The notes: generated by a model from the letters alone, not told the origin. A DNA stretch of 23,659 bases from Comamonadaceae bacterium UBA4962 (GCA_002397315.1 DHAE01000025.1:37729-61387); one strand, 5' to 3'. Counted from the stretch's first letter, positions 1 to 7,961 are shown. Numbers and translations: made by a program.

Positions 1-686
1 CGGCTGCTCACGCCCAGCAGCTGGATGCTGCCGTTCTTCATGTGCGGCAGCACGTTCACGGTGCTGGCGAACATCAGGTCCACCGTGCCCGCCAGCACGT
101 CGGACAGCGCCGGGCCGGTGCCCTTGTACGGCACGTTGACGATGTCGGTGCCGGTCAGCATCTTGAACTGCTCGCTGGCCAGGTGCAGGGACGACCCCTG
201 GGCGCCGATCGCGAAGTTCAGCTTGCCCGGATGGGCCTTGGCATAGGCGATGAGCCCGGCCGTATCGGAGAACGGCGCGCCCTTGCGCGCGATCAGCACG
301 CTGGGCACCTTGGCCACCATCGTGATGGGGGTGAAATCCTTGACCGGATCGAAGCCCAGATTCTTGTAGAGCGTGGCGTTGATGGTGTGGCCCGTGAAGC
401 TCATGAGGAGCGTGGAGCCATCGGCCGGGGCCTTGGCCACGTAGGCTGCGGCGATGTTGCCGCCGGCCCCCGCGCGGTTTTCCACCACCACGGGGCGGCC
501 GAGCGTGTCCCCCACCATGCGGCCGATGACGCGTGCCAGCGTGTCGGTGGTGCCGCCGGACGGGCTGCCCACGACGATGGTGATGGGTCTGCCGCTGTCC
601 TGTGCCCACGAGAGCGTGGGGGCCAGGGCGGCGGGGAGGGCGCAGAGCGCGGCCAGCGCGCAGCGCCGGCGGAGGGCGGTGTTCAT
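1..686 (-). CDS. Bug/TctC-family periplasmic solute-binding protein (partial, C-terminus off the left edge)
   Basis: The first 228 residues of a tripartite tricarboxylate transporter (TTT) receptor are visible. The protein starts MNTALRRRCALAALC with a Sec signal peptide that ends near ALAPTLSWA-QDS (about residue 28). Next comes the family's typical beginning: ITIVVGSPSGGTTDTLAR, a conserved VENRAGAGGNIAA loop that contacts the carboxylate ligand, and then FDPVKDFTPITMVA and NVPYKGTGPALSDVLAGTVDLMF. Members bind small carboxylates in the periplasm; the ligand cannot be read from sequence. An AGGAGA ribosome site lies 4 bases before the ATG. Family length is about 320 residues, so roughly 90 are missing. 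No TctA/TctB membrane subunits are seen, so it looks like one of the many orphan Bug proteins of Burkholderiales. It is divergent from the helicase gene. Confidence 0.93.
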   Translation of the reverse strand, partial: MNTALRRRCALAALCALPAALAPTLSWAQDSGRPITIVVGSPSGGTTDTLARVIGRMVGDTLGRPVVVENRAGAGGNIAAAYVAKAPADGSTLLMSFTGHTINATLYKNLGFDPVKDFTPITMVAKVPSVLIARKGAPFSDTAGLIAYAKAHPGKLNFAIGAQGSSLHLASEQFKMLTGTDIVNVPYKGTGPALSDVLAGTVDLMFASTVNVLPHMKNGSIQLLGVSS

Positions 687-710
687 CGTGTCTCCTGGGG
701 TCTTCTTGTC

Positions 711-722
711 GATCGGCCGATC
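711..722. promoter_or_regulatory. 12-bp perfect palindrome upstream of the Bug gene
   Basis: GATCGGCCGATC is self-complementary and sits 25 bp upstream of the Bug gene start, in the 163-bp spacer between divergent genes. It could be an operator, but a 12-bp GC-rich palindrome in GC-rich DNA can arise by chance. No LysR or TetR gene is adjacent. Confidence 0.2.
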
Positions 723-836
723 CTAGGCACGCCGCCCGGCGCTTTCAATGGAACCTGCTGGTCCCATCGGGCAGACCGGAGGGCGGCAGGGCGGTGGGGT
801 GGCGTTTGGACTACGCGGCGGGGCCGGGCGGCGCGG

Positions 837-842
837 TGTAAT
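837..842 (+). promoter_or_regulatory. Candidate -10 element for the helicase gene (possible leaderless transcript)
   Basis: TGTAAT matches five of six positions of TATAAT and lies 7 bases before the ATG at 850. That spacing would put the transcription start on or next to the start codon, and no Shine-Dalgarno sequence is present there. No good -35 is visible at 17 bp. The reading is an inference from spacing only. Confidence 0.3.
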
Positions 843-849
843 CGCAGCC

Positions 850-3800
850 ATGGAACCGAGGGATGCCGATACCCCGCGCCGCCGGCCGCGCCGCGGCGCC
901 GCGCAGCAGGCGGTGGCCGCCTGGCTGGCGCAGCGCGGCTGGAAGCCGTTCGCCTTCCAGCGCGAGGTCTGGGATGCCATGGCCCGCGGCGCCTCCGGCC
1001 TGCTGCACGCCACCACCGGCGCGGGCAAGACCTATGCGGTCTGGCTGGGGGCCCTGCAGGCGCTCGCGCAGGAGCCCGGCGCGAAGCGCTCCGCATCCCG
1101 GGCGGACCCGGCCGAGTCTCCCGCGGGCCGTGCAAGAAAGCCTGCCTCCGAGCCGCTGACGGTGCTGTGGCTCACCCCCATGCGCGCCCTGGCCGCGGAC
1201 ACGCTCAAGGCCCTGCGCACGCCGCTCGACGAACTCGCCGCCACGCACCCCGTGCTCGCGCGCTGGACGAGCGGGGCCCGCACGGGCGACACGGGCAGTG
1301 CCGAGCGCGGGGCGCAGTCGCGCCGGTTGCCGACGGTGCTGGTGACGACGCCCGAGAGCCTGTCGCTGCTGCTCGCACGCGCCGATGCGCAGGAGCTCCT
1401 GTCCACCGTGCGGCTGGTGGTGGCCGACGAGTGGCACGAACTGCTGGGCAACAAGCGCGGGGTGCAGGTGCAACTGGCGCTCGCGCGGCTCGCCGGCTGG
1501 AACCCCGGCTTGCAGGTGTGGGGCATGTCGGCCACGCTGGGCAATCTGCCGGAGGCCCAGGACGCGTTGCTGGCGCCGCTGGGCGCGCAGGCGCTGTCCG
1601 GCGGCGTGCTGGTGCAGGGCCAGGTGGACAAGAAGCTGGTGGTCGATACCCTGCTGCCGGACCATCCGGAGCGGTTTTCGTGGGCCGGGCACCTGGGGCT
1701 GCGCATGCTGCCGGCGGTGGTGCGCGAGCTGGAATCGACGTCGACCACGCTGGTGTTCGTCAACGTGCGGTCGCAGGCGGAGCTTTGGTACAAGGCGATC
1801 CTCGACGCCCGGCCCGACTGGGCGGGCGAGCTGGCGATCCACCACGGCTCGCTGGACCGCGGCGTGCGCGAATGGGTGGAGGCCGGATTGAAGGAAGGGC
1901 GCCTGCGCGCGGTGGTGTGCACCAGCAGCCTGGACTTGGGGGTGGATTTCCTGCCGGTGGAGCGCGTGCTGCAGATCGGTTCGGCCAAGGGCATCGCGCG
2001 GCTGCTGCAGCGCGCCGGACGCTCGGGCCATGCGCCGGGGCGGCCCTCGCGCATCACGCTGGTGCCCACGCACAGCCTGGAACTGGTGGAGGCCGCGGCC
2101 GCGCGCGCCGCGGTGCAGGCCGGCGAGGTGGAGATGCGCGCCAGCCCGCGCCGGCCGGTGGACGTGCTGGTGCAGCACCTCGTCACCGTGGCGCTGGGCG
2201 GCGGCTTCGAGCCCGAGGCGCTGTACGCGGAGGTGCGCCGCACCGTGGCCTACCGCGACCTGCCGCGCGCGGTCTGGCAGTGGTGCCTGGATTTCGTGCA
2301 CCGCGGCGGGCCCTCGCTCGCGGCCTACCCGGACTACCAGCGCGTGGCGCCGGACGACGAGGGCATCTGGCGCATGCCGAGCGCGCGCCTCGCGCGCCGC
2401 CACCGCTCGAACATCGGCACCATCGTGAGCGATGCCAGCATGGCCGTGCAGGTGCTGCACGGCGCGCGGCTGGGCACGATGGAGGAGAGTTTTCTCTCGC
2501 GCCTGTCGCCGGGCGATTGCTTCGTGTTCGCGGGGCACGTGCTGGAGATGGTGAAGATCGAGGACATGACGGCCTACGTGCGCCGCGCCGCGCGCGGCCG
2601 GCCGACGGTGCCGCGCTGGGGCGGCTCGCGCATGCCGCTGTCCACCGTGCTCGCGGACTTCGTGGTGCAGCAGCTCGCGCAGGCAGCCGCGGGGCGCTAC
2701 GGCTCGCCCGAACTGCGCTGCGTGCGGCCGCTGCTGGACGTGCAGCAGCGCTGGTCCGCGCTGCCGACTTCCGGCACGCTGCTCGCGGAGACGCTGCGCA
2801 CGCGCGAGGGCTGGCACCTCTTCGTGTACCCCTTCGCGGGGCGCCATGCGCACACCGGCCTGGCCAGCCTGTTCGCATGGCGCGCGGCGCAGGGCGAGGC
2901 CGGCACGTTCTCCATCGCCGTGAACGACTACGGGCTGGAGCTGCTCTCGGCCACCGAGCGCGATTGGGGGGCACTGCTGCCGGATCTGCTGCGGGTGCAG
3001 CCGGTGACCGCGCCACCGGAGCGCGATGCCCATGCGGAGGACGCGTCCGGTGGTTTGGGCGTGACGCAGGCGCCGGAAGGGCTGGAAGAGCCGGAGGTGC
3101 TGGACGGGCGCATCGCCGCCCGCGAGGCGCTGGCGATCCGCAACACCGCGAATGCCGCGCGGGCGGAAGCGGAAGACGCGGTGGGGAATGGGGCCGGGAG
3201 CGAGACCGATGGCGATGGAAGTGGCGATGACGCACCGGAAAGCCGGGGCGCTGCGGAGCCGGATGCCGAGCGCCACGCACTGCTGCACGAGGTATTGGCC
3301 AGCCTGAACGCCACCGAGATGGCGCGCCGGCGCTTCCGCGAGATCGCGCGCGTGTCCGGGCTCATCTTCCAGAGCCACCCGGGCGAGCGCCGCAGCGCAC
3401 GCCAGTTGCAGGCCTCGTCGCAACTGTTCTTCGAAGTCTTCCGCAAGTACGACACCGGCAACATGCTGCTGCGCCAGGCCGATGAAGAGGTGCTGAGCCA
3501 GGAGCTGGACGTGGCGCAGTTGCTGGCGGCCCTGCGCCGCATGCAGGCGCAGCAACTGGTGGTGAAGCCGCTCACCCGGCCCAGCCCGTTCGCGTTCCCG
3601 CTCATGATCGAGCGCTTCCGCGAAAAGCTCACCAACGAGGACCTGGCCGACCGCATCGCGCGCATGCTGGCACAACTGGACACGGCCGCCGATGCGGGCA
3701 GCGCCGCACCACCCGAATCGGTGGCCGCGCAGGACGTGGTGCCGCCCGATCCGCCTGCGCGGCCGCAGCGCCGGCGCGCGGCGGCGAAGAAGGCGGCCGC

Positions 3801-3999
3801 TGCGGACGCGGGTGCACAGACGGCGAATGCACCCGTGCCGCCGGCCCAGACCGCGATGCAGCAAGCTGCCGACGCCGTGCGCCGCACGCTGGATTTCTCG
3901 CTCACCTCCACCGAAGAATCCGGCAGTGGCGGCGCACCCGGTGCAGCGCGTGCCCGTCGGCGCGAACGCAAGCCGTCACGGCCGCTGCCGAGGCTGTGA
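850..3999 (+). CDS. Ligase-associated DNA damage response DEXH-box helicase (Lhr-core family)
   Basis: A superfamily 2 helicase of 1049 residues, related to the core of Lhr. Visible motifs: Q-like FQREVW (36-41), Walker A ATTGAGKT (54-61), Walker B DEWH (193-196), SAT (227-229), motif IV LVFVNVRSQAE, motif V TSSLDLGVDF and motif VI QRAGRSG (387-393). A DEAD/H-associated C-terminal region follows, including REIARVSGLIFQ and ARQLQASSQLFFEVF. The family is an ATP-driven 3'-5' DNA helicase encoded with a nuclease, PdeM and an ATP-dependent ligase. Typical members are about 800-900 residues. The excess here is an acidic, Gly/Ala-rich stretch at about residues 720-807 and an Ala/Pro-rich tail after about 945. 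The ATG at 850 was chosen because coding similarity starts soon after it; the frame stays open upstream to 748 but that part looks non-coding. The stop overlaps the GTG at 3996 in the pdeM frame. Confidence 0.93.
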   Translation: MEPRDADTPRRRPRRGAAQQAVAAWLAQRGWKPFAFQREVWDAMARGASGLLHATTGAGKTYAVWLGALQALAQEPGAKRSASRADPAESPAGRARKPASEPLTVLWLTPMRALAADTLKALRTPLDELAATHPVLARWTSGARTGDTGSAERGAQSRRLPTVLVTTPESLSLLLARADAQELLSTVRLVVADEWHELLGNKRGVQVQLALARLAGWNPGLQVWGMSATLGNLPEAQDALLAPLGAQALSGGVLVQGQVDKKLVVDTLLPDHPERFSWAGHLGLRMLPAVVRELESTSTTLVFVNVRSQAELWYKAILDARPDWAGELAIHHGSLDRGVREWVEAGLKEGRLRAVVCTSSLDLGVDFLPVERVLQIGSAKGIARLLQRAGRSGHAPGRPSRITLVPTHSLELVEAAAARAAVQAGEVEMRASPRRPVDVLVQHLVTVALGGGFEPEALYAEVRRTVAYRDLPRAVWQWCLDFVHRGGPSLAAYPDYQRVAPDDEGIWRMPSARLARRHRSNIGTIVSDASMAVQVLHGARLGTMEESFLSRLSPGDCFVFAGHVLEMVKIEDMTAYVRRAARGRPTVPRWGGSRMPLSTVLADFVVQQLAQAAAGRYGSPELRCVRPLLDVQQRWSALPTSGTLLAETLRTREGWHLFVYPFAGRHAHTGLASLFAWRAAQGEAGTFSIAVNDYGLELLSATERDWGALLPDLLRVQPVTAPPERDAHAEDASGGLGVTQAPEGLEEPEVLDGRIAAREALAIRNTANAARAEAEDAVGNGAGSETDGDGSGDDAPESRGAAEPDAERHALLHEVLASLNATEMARRRFREIARVSGLIFQSHPGERRSARQLQASSQLFFEVFRKYDTGNMLLRQADEEVLSQELDVAQLLAALRRMQAQQLVVKPLTRPSPFAFPLMIERFREKLTNEDLADRIARMLAQLDTAADAGSAAPPESVAAQDVVPPDPPARPQRRRAAAKKAAAADAGAQTANAPVPPAQTAMQQAADAVRRTLDFSLTSTEESGSGGAPGAARARRRERKPSRPLPRL

Positions 4000-4035
4000 G
4001 CGGGGCGCCCCATCAGGCCGCCCGCCGGGAGGGGC

Positions 4036-4113
4036 ATGGACCGGGCCGGCCACGCCGTGCGGAACAATCGGGCATCCTTGCTCCATTGCCGTGCACGCAC
4101 CCTGCCCCCTTGA
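4036..4113 (+). CDS. Possible 25-residue leader peptide upstream of pdeM
   Basis: A short frame MDRAGHAVRNNRASLLHCR... has a good ribosome site (GGGAGGGG, 1-2 bases from the ATG at its closest, about 5 from its centre). It stops at TGA 4111-4113. That stop overlaps the TTG at 4110, which is the likely pdeM start, in a TTGA arrangement like the ATGA overlaps of translationally coupled genes. It has no recognisable homology. It may simply be chance in the 110-bp gap between the helicase and the conserved part of PdeM. Confidence 0.2.
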   Translation: MDRAGHAVRNNRASLLHCRARTLPP

Positions 4114-4835
4114 CCAGCGCATCCCTACCCGCTTCCGCCACCGCACCCGCAACCGCACCCACGTTCGCCACGACCGTTCTCGCGGGTACGGCAGTCCATC
4201 TGCTGCCCGACCGGGCACTCTGGTGGCCCGCTGGCCGCACGCTCTTCGTGGCCGACGTGCATCTCGGCAAGACGGACACCTTCCGTGCACGCGGGCTGCC
4301 CGTGCCCTCCGGCACCACGCGCGACAACCTCGCACGGCTCTCGGCGCTGGTTGCCGCGCAGGGCGCGCAGCGGCTCGTGGTACTGGGCGACTTCCTGCAT
4401 GCGGCCGAGGCGCAGTCACCCGCCGTGCTGGCCTCGCTCGCGGCGTGGCGCGCGGCCCACGCGGCGCTGGAGGTGGTGCTGGTGCGCGGCAACCACGACA
4501 GCCATGCGGGCGACCCGCCGGCGGAGCTGGGCATCGCGATCGTGGACGAGCCTTGGCCGTGCGGGCCTTTTGCCTGCTGCCACCACCCGCAGCGGCATGC
4601 GTCGCTGCATGTGCTCGCGGGGCACGTGCACCCGGCCATGGTGCTGCGCGGGACGGGCCGGGACGCTCTGCGGCTTCCGTGCTTCGTGGTGGAGGCGGCC
4701 CGCGCTGCCGATGCCGGTTTCACGCTGTTGCCGGCTTTCGGTGAATTCACCGGGGGGCAGACGATGCCTTCCGGGCCGCAGCGCCGATTCTTCGCCTTGG
4801 GGGGCGGGCGCGTGTGGCCGGTGCCGGCCGGCTGA
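4110..4835 (+). CDS. pdeM: Ligase-associated DNA damage response endonuclease PdeM (calcineurin-like metallophosphoesterase)
   Basis: About 241 residues with all metallophosphoesterase motifs: DVH (49-51), GDFLH (D94), GNHD (N128-H129-D130), a CCHHP segment and GHVHP (171-174). Together these bind the two catalytic metal ions. The opening LLPDRALWWPAGRTLFVADVHLGKTDTFRARG (read in parts) is characteristic of PdeM, the phosphoesterase encoded with the Lhr-type helicase, MBL exonuclease and ligase in bacterial DNA repair clusters. The start is uncertain. GTG 3996, overlapping the helicase stop, would add 38 residues that look non-coding. TTG 4110 gives the usual family length but lacks its own Shine-Dalgarno and may depend on a short upstream frame. 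It converges with the TPM gene with 24 bp between stops. Confidence 0.88.
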   Translation: MTSASLPASATAPATAPTFATTVLAGTAVHLLPDRALWWPAGRTLFVADVHLGKTDTFRARGLPVPSGTTRDNLARLSALVAAQGAQRLVVLGDFLHAAEAQSPAVLASLAAWRAAHAALEVVLVRGNHDSHAGDPPAELGIAIVDEPWPCGPFACCHHPQRHASLHVLAGHVHPAMVLRGTGRDALRLPCFVVEAARAADAGFTLLPAFGEFTGGQTMPSGPQRRFFALGGGRVWPVPAG

Positions 4836-4859
4836 CGGCGACGCGCGGCGCTGCGTGGC

Positions 4860-5447
4860 CTACGTACGCAGGCGCGGATCGCCGCCGAGCACCGGGGCAT
4901 CCGGCAACTCGTTGCGCGCAGCCCGTCCGGCGTCATCGGCCCCGGCCCCGGCCGGGAAATGCGCCACCAGCAGGGCCGACACCTCTTCCAGCGCCTGCGT
5001 GAGCCCGTCCTCGTAGCGTGCTTCCTTGAAGGCCGAGCCCATGCGCGCGATCATCGCCTGCCAGGTGGCGGGCGGCACGGTGCGCGCCAGGGCCCGATCG
5101 GCCACGATCTCGATCGCATGGTCGGCCAGCAGCAGGTAGATGAGCACGCCGTTGTTGTGCTCGGTGTCCCACACGCGCAGCTTGCCGAACAGCGTGACGG
5201 CCCTTTCCCGGGCGCTGGCGCCGCGCCAGAGGTAACTCGCGGGCAGTCCGCCCTCGGCGCAGATGCGGATCTGGCCGGTGTGCCGCGCCTCGCTGGCCAC
5301 GACACGGCGCGCGAGGCGGTCGAGCAGGTACGGCGGCAGCGCCCGCTGCAGTCCGCCCTCGGCCCAGCGATGGCGCACGAGGCGCGCGATCCGGGCGGTG
5401 AAGCCGGGCGGGTGGGGCGGCGCGGGCGGATGGGTGGTGGACGTCAT
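4860..5447 (-). CDS. TPM-domain protein without signal peptide
   Basis: A 195-residue protein carrying a TPM (TLP18.3/Psb32/MOLO-1) fold: VVASEARHTGQIRICAEGGL, then LFGKLRVWDTEHNNGVLIYLLLADHAIEIVAD (read in parts) and MGSAFKEARYEDGLTQALEEVSALL. The N-terminus, MTSTTHPPAPPHPP, is proline-rich, and no signal peptide or membrane helix is visible, so a cytoplasmic or peripheral location is inferred. It is the last gene of a lemA-TPM-TPM cluster, 119 bp after the previous stop. TPM domains elsewhere act as acid phosphatases or assembly factors, but the bacterial role beside LemA is not established. The C-terminus (after about residue 165) is Ala/Asp-rich and variable. Confidence 0.85.
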   Translation of the reverse strand: MTSTTHPPAPPHPPGFTARIARLVRHRWAEGGLQRALPPYLLDRLARRVVASEARHTGQIRICAEGGLPASYLWRGASARERAVTLFGKLRVWDTEHNNGVLIYLLLADHAIEIVADRALARTVPPATWQAMIARMGSAFKEARYEDGLTQALEEVSALLVAHFPAGAGADDAGRAARNELPDAPVLGGDPRLRT

Positions 5448-5566
5448 GGCGTGGCGGAAGGAAGAATGTCGCTTGGGGGGCTGGTGCGGGTGCTGGTACA
5501 GGCAGATGCAGGTGCAGGTCGTGCTGTGGCCGGGGGGCTGGACGCCGTGTGGCGGGAACGCTCAGG

Positions 5567-6511
5567 CTACCAGTCGCCCGACGCGCCGCCTCCGCCGAAG
5601 TCGCCGCCTCCGCCGGAGCTGAAACCGCCACCCCCGCCGAAACCGCCGCCGCTACCATGGCCGCCGCCGCCCCAGCCGCCCATGCCGATGCCGGTACCCA
5701 GGCCGGTCGAGAACCCGTCGCGCAGCCCGCCACGCCGTCCGCCGGCCAGGCCCGCCCGGCCGCCGAACAGCCAGGTGTAGAGCAGCGCCACGATGCCCGC
5801 GCCCGCCGCGAGCAGCGCGCTGGCGGTGAACAGGTAGGCGAAAAGGCCGGCCGCCCCGCCGGTCGCCACGCCTCCGAGCCCCCGGCCCAGAATGCCGCGC
5901 GCCAGGGGGCCGCCGATCATCACCCCGACGAACAGGAAGATGGCGAAATCGTTCCAGTCCACGCCGCGCTCGGCACGGGGCGCCGGGGCATTTCCCGTGG
6001 GGAGGGGCAGGTTCTCTCCGGCGATGCGCGCGCTGAGCTGCCCCAGCGCGGCGTCGATGCCGCCCGCGAAATCGCCGTCGCGGAAGCGTGGCTTCATGGC
6101 CCCGTCGATGATGCGCGCGGCGGCGATGTCGGGGATCGCGCCCTCCAGCGCCTTGGCCACCTCGATGCGCATGCGGCGGTCGTCCTTCGCGACCACCACG
6201 AGCACGCCGTCGCCCACGTCCTTGCGGCCGATCTTCCAGGCATTGGCCACGCGGTTCGCGAACGCGGCGATGTCTTCCGGCGCCGTGGTGGGCACCATGA
6301 GCACCGCGATCTGCGCGCCCTGGCGCTCCTCGATGCCGGCCAGGCGCGCTTCCAGCCGCTCGCGCTCCGGCGCGCCGAGCGTGCCGGTCTCGTCGATCAG
6401 GTGGGCCGAGAGCGGCGGGACCGCGCGCAGCGCCCAAGCCGGTGCCGCGCACAGTCCGATCGCGATGCAGACAAGGGCCAGGAGCGACCGCAGGATGACG
6501 GAAAGCCGCAT
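5567..6511 (-). CDS. YgcG-type TPM-domain membrane protein with Gly-rich C-terminal tail
   Basis: A 314-residue exported protein. It has a signal peptide at 1-27 (LRSLLALVCIAIG core, cleavage after APAWA). The TPM domain spans about 35-165 and carries HLIDETGTL, AQIAVLMVPTT and KDVGDGVLVVVAKDDRRMRIEV (the last two read in parts). A hydrophobic region with one or two helices covers about 188-250, and the final ~35 residues are almost pure Gly/Ser, ending GGGASGDW. This layout is standard for YgcG proteins next to LemA. An in-frame GTG at 6520 would add three residues; ATG 6511 is preferred because the signal peptide then begins MRLS. Neither start has a clear Shine-Dalgarno. It sits 37 bp downstream of lemA and is presumably cotranscribed. 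Confidence 0.92.
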   Translation of the reverse strand: MRLSVILRSLLALVCIAIGLCAAPAWALRAVPPLSAHLIDETGTLGAPERERLEARLAGIEERQGAQIAVLMVPTTAPEDIAAFANRVANAWKIGRKDVGDGVLVVVAKDDRRMRIEVAKALEGAIPDIAAARIIDGAMKPRFRDGDFAGGIDAALGQLSARIAGENLPLPTGNAPAPRAERGVDWNDFAIFLFVGVMIGGPLARGILGRGLGGVATGGAAGLFAYLFTASALLAAGAGIVALLYTWLFGGRAGLAGGRRGGLRDGFSTGLGTGIGMGGWGGGGHGSGGGFGGGGGFSSGGGGDFGGGGASGDW

Positions 6512-6548
6512 GGAAGGCACAGAGGTGGAGGTCGGGGGCCGAGCCCGT

Positions 6549-7175
6549 TCAGCGCGAGGCAGCCGGGGCTGGCGGTGCAGCCGGGGCCGCGGGGCGCGAG
6601 AAATCCACCGTCGGCGGCGTGCTGATCTGCGCCTCGTTCTGCACCGTGAAGCTGGGCTTGGGGTCGTAGCTGAACACCTTGGCCGTCAGGTTGGTGGGGA
6701 AGCTGCGCGCGAGCACGTTGTACTCCTGCACGGTCTGGATGTAGCGGTTGCGCGCCACGGTGATGCGGTTCTCGGTGCCCTCCAGCGTCACGCGCAGGTC
6801 GCGGAAGGCCTGGTTGGCCTGCAGTTGGGGGTAGCGCTCTGCCACCACCATGAGGCGCGAGAGCGCGGACGACAGCTCGCCCTGCGCCTGCTGGAACTTG
6901 TTGAACGCCTCGGGGTTGTTCAGCGTTTCGGGCGTCACCTGGATCGAGGTGGCCTTCGCGCGCGCTTCCACCACCTTGGTGAGGGTGTCCTGCTCGAACG
7001 CGGCTTCGCCCTTCACCGTGGCGACGATGTTCGGCACGAGGTCGGCGCGCCGCTGGTACTGGTTGAGCACTTCGCTCCAGGCGGCCTTGCTCTGCTCGTC
7101 CAGGCGCTGGAAGTCGTTGTAGCCGCAGCCGGAGAGGGCGAGTGCGGCGGCAAGAATGGCGATGAGGCGTTTCAT
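6549..7175 (-). CDS. LemA family lipoprotein
   Basis: A 208-residue LemA protein with a lipoprotein signal: MKRLIAILAAALALSGC, with lipobox LSGC and lipidated Cys17. The mature part is a helical bundle with the family's hallmarks: YNDFQRLDEQSKAAWSEVLNQ, RRADLVPNIVATVKG, ENRITVARNRYIQTVQEYN (close to the family core), and FPTNLTAKVF followed by the short KPSF segment. The last 15 residues are Ala/Pro-rich. The start was set at Met 7175 because earlier in-frame codons add a non-coding-looking stretch before the signal peptide. It heads the LemA-TPM-TPM cluster. Two such genes in a row are common in proteobacteria, and a cell-envelope role is inferred from location only. Confidence 0.93.
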   Translation of the reverse strand: MKRLIAILAAALALSGCGYNDFQRLDEQSKAAWSEVLNQYQRRADLVPNIVATVKGEAAFEQDTLTKVVEARAKATSIQVTPETLNNPEAFNKFQQAQGELSSALSRLMVVAERYPQLQANQAFRDLRVTLEGTENRITVARNRYIQTVQEYNVLARSFPTNLTAKVFSYDPKPSFTVQNEAQISTPPTVDFSRPAAPAAPPAPAASR

Positions 7176-7365
7176 GGTGTGCGGCTGCCGTGCGGGTGTG
7201 CGCTCGGGGGCGACGTGCCCCCTCCGCACCGGAGCGGGACCATTCTGCCGCAGCTTCCCGCTGCTGCCGCGTCAGCGGGCATCGCATATCGCGGGCGGGA
7301 CGACCGGAGGGCCCTGGAACGCGGGGCGGAGGCCGACGGGTGCACGGCGCCGCCGAATTACGGAC

Positions 7366-7377
7366 AATGGCGCCATT
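7366..7377. promoter_or_regulatory. 12-bp palindrome in the lemA/NTF2 spacer
   Basis: AATGGCGCCATT is self-complementary and lies in the 257-bp spacer between the divergent lemA and NTF2-like genes. A GACAAT hexamer (7363-7368) overlaps it and could be a weak -10 for the rightward gene. I see no other feature in this spacer; the proposal is weak. Confidence 0.18.
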
Positions 7378-7432
7378 CCCACCCGCGGGCGCCTTGAACG
7401 CCAGCGCGTTCCCGTACGCCAGGACACACCCG

Positions 7433-7882
7433 ATGAGCACACGCACTCCCTACCGCGCCGCCCTGGTGGGCGGTTCCGCCGACGAGACCGAGGCTGCGTT
7501 CTACGAGGCGCTGCAGGCCGGCGACATCGACCGCCTCATGGCCTGCTGGGCCGAAGAGGACGACATCGTCTGCGTGAACCCCGGTGGGCCCCGCCTGTTG
7601 GGCGCGGGCGCCATCCGCGCCGCGTTCACCGCGATGTTCGAGCACGGCGGGTTGCGCGCCAAGCCGGCCCAGGTGCACCGCGTGCAGGCGCTGGCCAGCG
7701 CCGTGCACAGCGTGGTCGAGCACGTGGAGGTGCGGCTGGAGGGCAACGTGCGCGAGGCGCTGGTGCAATCCACCAACGTCTACCACAAGACCCCGCAGGG
7801 CTGGCGGCTGGTGGCGCACCATGCGAGCCCGGGCACCGTCCATGAAGCCGTGGCCGGCCCGGTGCCGCCGGTACTGCATTGA
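7433..7882 (+). CDS. NTF2/SnoaL-like (DUF4440-type) protein
   Basis: A 149-residue single-domain protein with the cone-shaped NTF2 fold signature. It has an N-terminal helix pair ETEAAFYEALQAGDIDRLMACWAEEDDIVCVNPGG (read in parts), GAGAIRAAFTAMFEHGG, and paired beta strands ending STNVYHKTPQGWRLVAHHASP. This fold serves ketosteroid-isomerase-like enzymes and many uncharacterised proteins, so no reaction is assigned. The ATG at 7433 has an AGGA ribosome site 8 bases upstream, and longer in-frame extensions run into non-coding sequence. No signal peptide. It is 79 bp upstream of the YheT-type hydrolase and may share its transcript. Confidence 0.85.
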   Translation: MSTRTPYRAALVGGSADETEAAFYEALQAGDIDRLMACWAEEDDIVCVNPGGPRLLGAGAIRAAFTAMFEHGGLRAKPAQVHRVQALASAVHSVVEHVEVRLEGNVREALVQSTNVYHKTPQGWRLVAHHASPGTVHEAVAGPVPPVLH

Positions 7883-7961
7883 GAGGGCCCCGGCCGGTCG
7901 TGCGGAGCGGTCGCGCTGCGGCTGCCGTCACGGCCACCGCAGCCACTGCAGCCATCCCGGC

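Noticed and set aside
42..3230. Open frame of more than 1000 codons in another frame over the Bug and helicase genes
   Set aside because: Low-complexity Arg/Ala/Gly translation with no motif; the helicase frame carries all the helicase motifs.
811..3864. Antisense open frame over the helicase gene
   Set aside because: His/Arg/Gln-rich shadow of the real gene, with no domain.
5567..5740. Tandem repeat of GCC/CCG-type triplets
   Set aside because: It encodes the Gly-rich tail normal for YgcG-type TPM proteins.
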